Shown: piece after piece, positions 1 to 5,133 of the stretch
Layout: the number at the start of each line of letters is the position of its first letter
Position numbering within the stretch: position 1 is the first letter of the stretch
DNA from: Defluviitaleaceae bacterium
GTDB taxonomy: Bacteria; Bacillota_A; Clostridia; Lachnospirales; WQUN01
Length of the DNA: 5,133 nucleotides
Direction of reading: 5' to 3'
Assembly (NCBI GenBank): GCA_009779525.1
Contig: WREB01000123.1
Coordinates: forward strand, 1-5,133
Notes under the pieces: generated by a model
What the model saw: the letters and a program-made list of their open reading frames with translations, nothing else
Databases searched by the model: none
Told to the model about the DNA's origin: nothing
Position numbers and translations under genes: made by a program

Positions 1-1551
1 CCGCTTGCGCTGGTGACGGGATTCGACCGCCCCAATCTGTATTTTGAAGTCAAGCAACCGAAGGACAAATATTCGGCGCTGACGCAATACTTGAAAGAAA
101 ACGACGGCAATGGAATCGTCTACTGCTCCACGCGAAAAGAAGTCGAGTTCGTAACGGAAAAACTCAACGCCGACGGCTATTCGTCCGCCAGCTACCACGC
201 CGGACTTCCGGATGCTTGGCGCAGCCGTTCTCAGGACGATTTCCTCAACGACCGCGTAAAAATAATCGTCGCGACCAACGCTTTCGGGATGGGTATCGAC
301 AAGCCGGACGTGAGGTTTGTCATCCATTACAATATGCCGCAAAACGTGGAGAGTTACTACCAGGAAGCGGGACGCGCCGGTCGCGACGGGATGCCCGGCG
401 ACTGCGTTTTGTTCTACGCCCGAAAGGACATAAACACCGTATTGTTCCTGATAAACCAAAGCGAAAACCCGGATGAAGTCGCGCGCAACAGACAGCTTCT
501 CAATAAAATGGAAAGGTACTGCGAAACGGACGCTTGCTTGCGGCGGTATATACTGGAATATTTCGGCGAACGGATAGACGACGATTGCGACAATTGCGGC
601 AATTGTAACGGCGTCTACGGCGAAATCGACGTCACGATAGACGCGCAAAAGGTGCTTTCCCACATAGGACGGCTTAACAAAGCCGGCAAACGATTCATGT
701 TTACCCATACCGCCGATATTCTGCTTGGCAAATCGGACGATTATGCCGGCTTGTCAACGTTCGGCATAATGAAAGGCGCTACGCGCAGCTACGTCCGCCA
801 ATTGACAAACCGTTTGACAGCGCTGGGTTACATCGACGACGACAGATATCTCAGCATTTCGCCCAAAGCGAATGAAGTTCTTTTCGGCGCCGCGCGAGTT
901 ACAGTCCGCGACAAAAAAACGGAGCCCAAAGCCATAACTTCGCGGCTAAGAAAACAAATCGGTGATTCGGGAAAATTCGCTTTTTCGGATGATTTATTCG
1001 CCAGGTTAAAAGAATTGCGCCTTGCAATTGCCCGGGAAGAAAACGTGCCAGCTTTTGTCGTGTTCTCCGACGCGACGCTGATAGATATGTGCCAAAAGCA
1101 TCCGCGCACAAATGATGAAATGATTTCGATCAGCGGCGTGGGGCAGGTTAAACTAAAGAAGTACGGCGATCGTTTTTTACGATTGCTACAAGGCGAATTG
1201 CGCAATGCGGCGCCCATAGAAAAAAAGGCGGAACTAACGTTTGAGACGCTAATGAATGAAGTCGAGATCGACGAAAATCCTTTGCAAATTTCGCGCGTCG
1301 CCGACAACATCAACGCGGTCTTGCTCAAATACGGCGGGAAAAAAACAAGCGGAATGAAATTAAGCAGAATCTTGACGGAAGCCGGCTACCTGGAAGCGAC
1401 AGACGAAGGAAAAATTCCTACAGACATCGGATTCAAGCACGGAATTACATCTGTCAGGAGAAATTCCGAACGCGGGGATTATTTGCAAAACCTGTATAAT
1501 GATGAAGCCCAGCGGATCTGTTTGCGGCTATACTGGAAACACAATTTATAA
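1..1551 (+). CDS. recQ: RecQ-family ATP-dependent DNA helicase, 5'-truncated by the window edge
   Basis: The gene encodes the C-terminal part of a 3'-to-5' DNA helicase that acts in recombination and repair in the cytoplasm. The frame is open from base 1, so the GTG at 13 is internal, not a start. The N-terminal RecA-like domain with Walker A and DExH is off the window. Visible in order: an FDRPNLYFEV stretch; motif IV (GIVYCSTRKEVE, 112-147); motif V (ATNAFGMGIDKPDVRFVIH, from about 270); motif VI with the arginine finger (YYQEAGRAGRDG, 355-390); the zinc site, with cysteines at 535, 586, 595 and 604 (ACLRR...CDNCGNC); an RQC winged helix (about 622-880); and an HRDC domain (about 988-1194). 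A further domain of about 110 residues follows (1225-1548), absent from E. coli RecQ. It contains GYLEATDEGKIPTDIGFKHG and NDEAQRICLRLYW and resembles the 'RQC-minor' type extensions. The stop is TAA. Family assignment is very secure. Confidence 0.96.
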   Translation, partial: PLALVTGFDRPNLYFEVKQPKDKYSALTQYLKENDGNGIVYCSTRKEVEFVTEKLNADGYSSASYHAGLPDAWRSRSQDDFLNDRVKIIVATNAFGMGIDKPDVRFVIHYNMPQNVESYYQEAGRAGRDGMPGDCVLFYARKDINTVLFLINQSENPDEVARNRQLLNKMERYCETDACLRRYILEYFGERIDDDCDNCGNCNGVYGEIDVTIDAQKVLSHIGRLNKAGKRFMFTHTADILLGKSDDYAGLSTFGIMKGATRSYVRQLTNRLTALGYIDDDRYLSISPKANEVLFGAARVTVRDKKTEPKAITSRLRKQIGDSGKFAFSDDLFARLKELRLAIAREENVPAFVVFSDATLIDMCQKHPRTNDEMISISGVGQVKLKKYGDRFLRLLQGELRNAAPIEKKAELTFETLMNEVEIDENPLQISRVADNINAVLLKYGGKKTSGMKLSRILTEAGYLEATDEGKIPTDIGFKHGITSVRRNSERGDYLQNLYNDEAQRICLRLYWKHNL

Positions 1552-1638
1552 ATGCGGAAGTTTGTAAGTTTTTCAACTATTTTTGATTCTACTATTAAAA
1601 TTACCCCAGCAATAAATCAAATAACGTGACCAACACTG
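1552..1638. other. AT-rich spacer downstream of recQ, no gene seen
   Basis: This short AT-rich stretch lies between the recQ stop codon and the GC-rich palindrome. No open frame with a ribosome binding site is visible. A 4-bp AGTT/AACT hairpin near 1570-1580 is followed by ATTTTT, but its stem is too weak to call a terminator. The segment is read as 3' untranslated sequence of recQ. Confidence 0.5.
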
Positions 1639-1671
1639 CGGGGTCCCCGTACGGGGACCCCGTTCTCTTTC
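1639..1671 (+). terminator. Perfect 24-bp GC-rich palindrome, likely recQ terminator between convergent genes
   Basis: Positions 1639-1662 form a perfect inverted repeat: the left arm CGGGGTCCCCGT is the exact reverse complement of the right arm ACGGGGACCCCG, with no spacer. In RNA a few central bases would open as a loop, leaving a stem of about 9-10 GC-rich pairs. TTCTCTTTCCC follows on the plus side, a moderate U-rich tail suiting termination of recQ. On the minus side the tail is CAGTGTTGG, which is not U-rich. It therefore fits a plus-strand terminator best, though the hairpin lies only 10 bases past the stop of the converging gene and may also stabilise that transcript's 3' end. Each arm carries its own near-palindrome (GGGG-T-CCCC and GGGG-A-CCCC). 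An alternative is a dispersed genomic repeat. Confidence 0.65.
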
Positions 1672-1672
1672 C

Positions 1673-3523
1673 CTACAATCCCTTAAGCAGCGTCTCCGCG
1701 TTCTTCGCTTCGTTCAATCCCGGATGCGACTGAGGCGGGAAGTCCTTGAAATCCACCTTCTTCACCGGGTCGTTTATGTGCTTTTTCATCAGCGCGATAC
1801 GCTCCGGCGGCGAGGCGTTCCAGCCGTTTTTAATGGCATGGTCGTTGATTTCGATTTCCTTCGCGACGATTTCCGAAAACGTGGGGATCCCGGCGGGCGT
1901 CCTGTACTGCTCGATTCGGTGCAGCGACGCCATCAGGCCGTAGTAGAGTCGCATGTGCGACGCGTAGTGGCAGCCCGCTACGTGGCTCTGCTCCTTGAAG
2001 CAGTCGCGCGCGTCGCCGTCCGTTTTGTTGGCGCCTTCGTCAAATATTTTGATCGCCTTTTCGTACGCGGGGAACACGGCGGTTTCGTATTGCTTGAGGT
2101 ACGCCTCAAGGTCGGTCTGCGTATGGTAGTAGGTGCGCCAGATTCCGCCCTGGTGGCTTTTCATCGCCTGCTGGTCGCGTATCACGGGGGTCATGAAGTA
2201 GTCGAGGTCGCGTTCGCCGAGAAGCTCCTCGTCGGGGACAAGCGGCATATAGCGGTAGAGCGGATTGTAGCGCACAGCGTGGCCGCCGTGCGCGGGCACG
2301 GGCCAGTCGCGCTCGGCGCGGTCGGTCAGCTTCCAGCCTTCGCAAAGCGAATCCGCTAATTCTTCGCCGACCCATTCGGCCGCGATCGCGCGCACCGCCG
2401 CGCCAATTTCTTCTATGCCGCGGTCCATCACGCGCCGCACCGCCGCGGTGTTGGGGCTGTACTTGGTCCAGCCCGCCGCGCCGCCGATAAGGCCCTCGAC
2501 TTCAAGCGACACCAGTTTTTGCATGATCCCGTAGACTTCGTAGGGCCGCAGGTCGCAGTGGTAGTATTCGAACGCGTAGCTCGCGTAAAACGCGCTGCCG
2601 TTAGCTTTTATCGGCGCGACGCGCGCGGCGTAGTCCCTCCACGCCCAGTCGCGCGCCTTTTCGCGAAGCGCCTCGTCGTTGTAGATGGCGGGGCCGACTT
2701 CCATGTTGATCCACTGGTCCTCGAGGCCGCCGCCCCAGGCGAGCTCGCCGTAGACGTCGGAGGCGACGCAGTCGGGCGCGCCCTTGATGAAGAGCGCCTT
2801 CTCTACCGGCTTCATTCCCGAGGTCATTATCACTTGAAAATCCGGGTTGGTTTCGCGCGCGGCTTCGCCGATCACGGTGCAAAAAACGCGCGCCTGCTCG
2901 TACGATGGGTTGTCGCGGCAGTGCACGGGGCCGTTTGCGCCCGAATACAGAGTCGAATAGCAAAAGCCCGCGCCCGAGTCGTTGGTGAATATGGTTATGA
3001 CGTCGAGGTCCGGCACAAGCTCCATCATCTTCTTGGTCATCTGCCTGTAGTGGTCCTGCACCTCGGGAAGCATAGCGCAAAGCGCGAAGCGCGGAATGCG
3101 CGAGCAGGCGGGGTTGTCGACGCGCGGGCCGCGCAGCGCCGGGTGCCGCTGGAAAAAAGTCTCGGGCATCATCGTCATCTCGACGCAGCGCATCGCGCAC
3201 CTGAAGCCGTATTTCCTCGCGAACGCGGCCTGCTGCAGCAGGATCTTGCGGTTGGCGGCGAGCAGCTCGCCGCTGTAGATGCCTTCGTTCCACGTGGAGG
3301 ACACGTACTTGTCCATCGTGTGGCCGTAGGTCGTGAAGCGCAGGTACGAATTTTCGGGCTCGAGCGCCCAAAGCAGCGAAGCGACCGCGTCGTTTACCAT
3401 GACGTGCGTCACGCCCTTGCGTTTGAGGCCCTCCGCGCAGCCGTCGATTTTGCGCTGCCAGTCGCCAATCTCTCCGCCGCCGTACGCCGGGAAGAACCCC
3501 CCGCCGATAATTTTTTTGATCAT
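1673..3523 (-). CDS. Uncharacterised glycoside-hydrolase-like (TIM-barrel) protein with helical C-terminal domain
   Basis: This is a complete 616-residue protein, ATG to TAG. The start is supported by GGGGGA (3528-3533) four bases upstream, a TATAAT promoter just beyond, and an in-frame stop (TGA) at 3548-3550. No classical signal peptide or membrane segment is seen, so it is probably cytoplasmic. The N-terminal 380 or so residues alternate hydrophobic strands with helices as in a (beta/alpha)8 barrel. Strand ends carry conserved-looking acidic or aromatic clusters: CVEMTMMPETFF (113-124), DVITIFTNDSGAGF (174-187), ASDVYGELAWGGG (254-266), FYASYAFEYYHCD (312-324) and LEVEGLIGGAAGW (340-352). 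D182, D256, E260, E341 and E343 are candidate catalytic or binding acids. The region from about 380 to 616 is mainly helical and rich in His, Tyr and Trp. The layout recalls GH67/GH20-like hydrolases, but I do not recognise a named family and the substrate is unknown. A divergent carbohydrate-type gene next door supports a saccharide role. Confidence 0.88.
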   Translation of the reverse strand: MIKKIIGGGFFPAYGGGEIGDWQRKIDGCAEGLKRKGVTHVMVNDAVASLLWALEPENSYLRFTTYGHTMDKYVSSTWNEGIYSGELLAANRKILLQQAAFARKYGFRCAMRCVEMTMMPETFFQRHPALRGPRVDNPACSRIPRFALCAMLPEVQDHYRQMTKKMMELVPDLDVITIFTNDSGAGFCYSTLYSGANGPVHCRDNPSYEQARVFCTVIGEAARETNPDFQVIMTSGMKPVEKALFIKGAPDCVASDVYGELAWGGGLEDQWINMEVGPAIYNDEALREKARDWAWRDYAARVAPIKANGSAFYASYAFEYYHCDLRPYEVYGIMQKLVSLEVEGLIGGAAGWTKYSPNTAAVRRVMDRGIEEIGAAVRAIAAEWVGEELADSLCEGWKLTDRAERDWPVPAHGGHAVRYNPLYRYMPLVPDEELLGERDLDYFMTPVIRDQQAMKSHQGGIWRTYYHTQTDLEAYLKQYETAVFPAYEKAIKIFDEGANKTDGDARDCFKEQSHVAGCHYASHMRLYYGLMASLHRIEQYRTPAGIPTFSEIVAKEIEINDHAIKNGWNASPPERIALMKKHINDPVKKVDFKDFPPQSHPGLNEAKNAETLLKGL

Positions 3524-3551
3524 GCCGTCCCCCAGGTAAATTTGATATCAT

Positions 3552-3580
3552 ATTATAGATTAACCGGCGCGGCTTTCGCA
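3552..3580 (-). repeat. Copy 1 of an imperfect direct repeat (promoter-like module)
   Basis: Read on the minus strand this copy runs TGC-G-AAA-G-CCG, then GGTTAAT-C-TATAAT. It matches copy 2 at 3601-3626 in the order TGC, AAA, CCG, GGTTAAT, TATAAT, with small gaps and a few mismatches. The repeat covers the spacer and -10 box of the minus-strand promoter. It may be a duplicated promoter or a pair of regulator sites. Confidence 0.5.
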
Positions 3581-3581
3581 A
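3552..3581 (-). promoter_or_regulatory. Sigma70-type promoter for the 616-residue protein gene
   Basis: On the minus strand, a perfect TATAAT -10 box (plus-strand 3552-3557) is preceded by an 18-base spacer and a TTGCGA -35 box (3576-3581; 4 of 6 match TTGACA). Transcription would begin near 3545, giving a short leader of about 22 bases that contains the GGGGGA ribosome site. The position directly ahead of the ATG at 3523 makes this the best promoter in the window. Confidence 0.65.
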
Positions 3582-3600
3582 ACGCGCGCGGTCGGTAAAA

Positions 3601-3626
3601 ATTATAATTAACCTCGCCGGTTTGCA
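3601..3626 (-). repeat. Copy 2 of the imperfect direct repeat
   Basis: On the minus strand this copy reads TGCAAACCGGCGAGG then TTAATTATAAT. It has the same order of blocks as copy 1, shifted by about 49 bases, close to five helical turns. It also contains the palindrome ATTATAAT (3601-3608), which gives a TATAAT on both strands. The same element could serve a second, weaker minus-strand promoter or the divergent plus-strand gene. Confidence 0.5.
3603..3608 (+). promoter_or_regulatory. Candidate -10 box for the plus-strand carbohydrate gene
   Basis: A perfect TATAAT stands about 90 bases ahead of the ATG at 3695. No convincing -35 box sits 16-18 bases upstream, where the sequence is GC-rich (around AAACGC), so the promoter would be weak or activator-dependent. 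A second candidate, TTGTTA (3634-3639) with a 17-base spacer to TTTTAA (3657-3662), is poorer. The exact promoter is uncertain. Confidence 0.35.
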
Positions 3627-3659
3627 TGACCGTTTGTTAATGAAGAAACCCGGCATTTT
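3616..3659 (+). promoter_or_regulatory. Possible leader hairpin followed by a short T run
   Basis: GCCGGTTT (3616-3623) can pair with AAACCCGGC (3646-3654), leaving one bulged C and a 22-base loop. ATTTT follows immediately. If transcription starts near 3615, this lies in the 5' leader of the plus-strand gene and could act as a weak attenuator or fold control. The stem is short (about 8 pairs) and the loop large, so this is tentative. Confidence 0.25.
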
Positions 3660-3673
3660 AAAAAGTCAGGCAT

Positions 3674-3679
3674 AGGAGG
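3674..3679 (+). promoter_or_regulatory. Strong Shine-Dalgarno AGGAGG, unusually far (15 bases) from the ATG
   Basis: AGGAGG is the only strong ribosome site near the plus-strand gene and is separated by 15 bases from the ATG at 3695. No ATG, GTG or TTG lies between them in the same frame, and an in-frame TAA at 3659-3661 limits any extension. A minor GGGG (3683-3686) is closer to normal spacing and may be the site actually used. Confidence 0.6.
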
Positions 3680-3694
3680 CGCGGGGCAAATAAT

Positions 3695-5133
3695 ATGGAT
3701 GATTTTGATTATATAAAAAAGGCGGAGTCGCATTTTGACGCGGTCATCGAAAACGGGACCGACGTTTACGGCGGCGTCAGGACGCCCGCTTGGATGTCGT
3801 CGCTTGACGTTTCAACCGGAAGCTACGCGGATCGCGGGGGCGATTTAATACAGGAAAAAGAGAGCCTGATCGGCGATCCGCTGACGCCTGAGGGCTGCGC
3901 GATCAAGACCGGCAAGCGCGTCTACAGGAACGTCGACGCGCCGCGCGGCTGCTCGCTTTACTGGGACCAGCCGCTTCTAGCCGCAGCCCGAACGCTTGGC
4001 GAAATCACCGGGAATGAAAAATATGCCGGTGCGGCGGACGGTTACGCCTCGTTTATCTTGGAAAACTGCGTAGCGCCGAACGGGACGATCCTTTGGGGAA
4101 ACCACTATTATTACGACGCGTTTTTGGACAGCGCCGTGCGTTTTGAGGGCGACGAGCCGCCGCGGCCGTGCGACATGGAAAACGAGTCCGGAGAGCTGCA
4201 CGAGATGAGGCCAGTCGTGCCGGACTGGGACGCGCTCGCCATTATTTCGCCTTACAAAACCGAGCGCCACATCCGGCGCGTTTTGGAAGGTCACATTTTT
4301 GATATGCCGTCCGTCGCCTTCAACAGGCACGCCGACGGAAGGCGGGGCTGCGCGTTCCTCGAGTCGGGCGGAATCCTCGCCGAATCGGCGTGCTGGCTTT
4401 ACAAACAGACGGGCGACGCGACGCTGCTTGGCGACGCGCTAAAAGTCGCACGGTACAGCTTTGGAAACCGCGGAGGGGCGACCGGCCTGCTTGAAAACAA
4501 CCCGACCGGCGACCGTTGGGACAAATATGTCTGCACGACGGAGGTCGGGCATTTCGCCGGCCGCATGTTAAGTTGCGGCGAGTATTCGCGCGCAGACGAA
4601 TTTTATGATATTGCGGACGCGGCGACGCGGGCCTACCTGCGCTTCGGCTTCGACAAAATTTCCGGAAGGTATTACGGGCGCCTGCGCGTTTCGGACGGTT
4701 CGCCCGTAATTGGTTCGCGCGAAACCGTTTTCCAGCCGGGCGATTATTCGAACATATGGGAGCCGGTCTTCCCGACGCACGACTACGCGCTTGCCTTCGC
4801 CGAAACCTGCGTTAGGCTATACCGCCTGACGCGAAGCGACATATATAAAACCGCGATCCTGCGATGGGCCGAAATTATCCGAGCCGAGTCGCCGCCTTCC
4901 GACGGCGGCTACGCCGAACACTACGGGCGGCAAATCCGTTTCCTCGCCGAAGCGGGCTGTGCCGTCGGCGGCGAGATAGGCGAAAGCTTGCAAAAACAGG
5001 CGCGAAGCCTTGCCGCCGAAGCCGCATCCGCCCTTTGGGCGGGCAGGATGTTTCGCGGACGCGCGGGCTCCGGCAAATGCGACGCGGTGGACGGGATGGG
5101 CAATCTGCTTCTCGCGCTGCTTCGCTTGCAGAC
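3695..5133 (+). CDS. Alpha/alpha-toroid (six-hairpin glycosidase or lyase-like) carbohydrate-active protein, 3' end off the window
   Basis: The frame is open from ATG 3695 to the last base: 479 codons plus two bases, with no stop, so it is 3'-truncated. The start is MDDFDYIKKAESHFD, with no signal peptide, suggesting a cytoplasmic protein. Paired helices recur with spacing typical of an (alpha/alpha)6 barrel: YWDQPLLAAARTLGEITGN (89-107), GILAESACWLYKQTGD (226-241), YALAFAETCVRLYRLT (364-379) and MGNLLLALLRLQ (468-479). Loops carry polar or aromatic clusters that could line an active site: WGNHYYYDAF (134-143), LHEMRPVVPDWDAL (168-181), FNRHADG (209-215), FPTHD (359-363) and GGYAEHYGRQIRF (404-416). 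His, Asp, Glu and Arg in these are candidate catalytic residues. The fold is shared by many glycosidases, unsaturated uronyl hydrolases, epimerases and lyases. I recognise no named family, so reaction and substrate stay open. The last helix resembles the end of such a barrel, so little may be missing. It is divergent from, and perhaps co-regulated with, the gene at 1673-3523. Confidence 0.85.
   Translation, partial: MDDFDYIKKAESHFDAVIENGTDVYGGVRTPAWMSSLDVSTGSYADRGGDLIQEKESLIGDPLTPEGCAIKTGKRVYRNVDAPRGCSLYWDQPLLAAARTLGEITGNEKYAGAADGYASFILENCVAPNGTILWGNHYYYDAFLDSAVRFEGDEPPRPCDMENESGELHEMRPVVPDWDALAIISPYKTERHIRRVLEGHIFDMPSVAFNRHADGRRGCAFLESGGILAESACWLYKQTGDATLLGDALKVARYSFGNRGGATGLLENNPTGDRWDKYVCTTEVGHFAGRMLSCGEYSRADEFYDIADAATRAYLRFGFDKISGRYYGRLRVSDGSPVIGSRETVFQPGDYSNIWEPVFPTHDYALAFAETCVRLYRLTRSDIYKTAILRWAEIIRAESPPSDGGYAEHYGRQIRFLAEAGCAVGGEIGESLQKQARSLAAEAASALWAGRMFRGRAGSGKCDAVDGMGNLLLALLRLQ

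Noticed and set aside
828..1328. A 166-codon minus-strand frame inside recQ
   Set aside because: It is Ser-rich with no motif and lies across the clear RQC and HRDC domains of recQ. It is a shadow.
1567..1586. AT-rich mini hairpin followed by ATTTTT just after recQ
   Set aside because: The stem has only four base pairs, mostly AT, and would not be stable. The GC-rich palindrome further on is a far better terminator.
1724..2359. A 211-codon plus-strand frame under the 3' part of the minus-strand gene
   Set aside because: It is Arg/Val-rich, has no ribosome site and no recognisable motif, and mirrors the real gene on the other strand.
2519..3598. A 359-codon plus-strand open frame antisense to the 616-residue gene
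   Set aside because: Its product is rich in Arg, Val, Ala and His without domain pattern, it lacks a ribosome site, and it overlaps the promoter. It is a by-product of GC-rich codon use in the real minus-strand gene.
3561..3600. GC-alternating tract (GGCGCGG...CGCGCGCGG) considered as a hairpin or operator
   Set aside because: Only a five-base GCGCG/CGCGC arm pairs well and the remainder is imperfect. It is most simply the GC-rich spacer between the divergent promoter elements.
2601..3656. A 351-codon minus-strand frame overlapping the same gene in another phase
   Set aside because: The product is extremely Arg-rich and low in complexity, typical of an out-of-phase reading of GC-rich coding sequence. 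The 616-residue frame has a coherent protein pattern and a ribosome site.
3977..4330. A 117-codon minus-strand frame inside the plus-strand toroid gene
   Set aside because: The plus-strand frame is open for 479 codons with consistent helix pairs, and this reverse frame has no start context or motif.
1..5133. Defence-island or mobile-element reading prompted by the helicase
   Set aside because: The helicase has the full RecQ zinc, RQC and HRDC architecture of the repair enzyme. No nuclease, reverse transcriptase, transposase, integrase, array or terminal repeats are seen nearby.

Overview
The window looks like part of a bacterial chromosome, most likely from an uncultured Bacillota/Clostridia-type organism. 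That reading is an inference from three things: the wording of the RecQ helicase and zinc-binding motifs, Shine-Dalgarno-like sites, and a TATAAT-type promoter. No marker gene fixes the taxonomy. Genes are densely packed, with gaps of only 121 and 171 bases, and the genetic code reads as standard. I see no mobile element, CRISPR array, tRNA or rRNA.

Layout. (1) Positions 1-1551, plus strand: the 3' part of a RecQ-family DNA helicase gene. It has helicase motifs IV-VI, the four-cysteine zinc site, an RQC winged helix, an HRDC domain and an extra C-terminal domain of about 110 residues. (2) Positions 1552-1672: a short convergent gap holding a perfect 24-bp GC-rich palindrome, probably a transcription terminator. 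(3) Positions 1673-3523, minus strand: a 616-residue protein that looks like an uncharacterised TIM-barrel, glycoside-hydrolase-like enzyme with an all-helical C-terminal part. (4) Positions 3524-3694: a divergent control region with a good minus-strand promoter, an imperfect direct repeat that duplicates the promoter-like module, and a possible leader hairpin. (5) Positions 3695-5133, plus strand: an open reading frame running off the window end (479 codons seen). It encodes an alpha/alpha-toroid protein resembling six-hairpin glycosidases or polysaccharide lyases.

The two divergent genes lack signal peptides, look like carbohydrate-active proteins and share one control region. They probably form a small intracellular saccharide-degradation locus, acting on imported oligosaccharides or uronides; the substrate cannot be read from the sequence. 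RecQ is a housekeeping repair gene and is probably unrelated to them: it points toward the locus and ends at the palindrome. Sampled lines are clearly richer in GC in the sugar genes (up to about two thirds) than in recQ (about 40-53%). The most interesting material is the pair of poorly characterised enzymes and the repeated promoter module between them.
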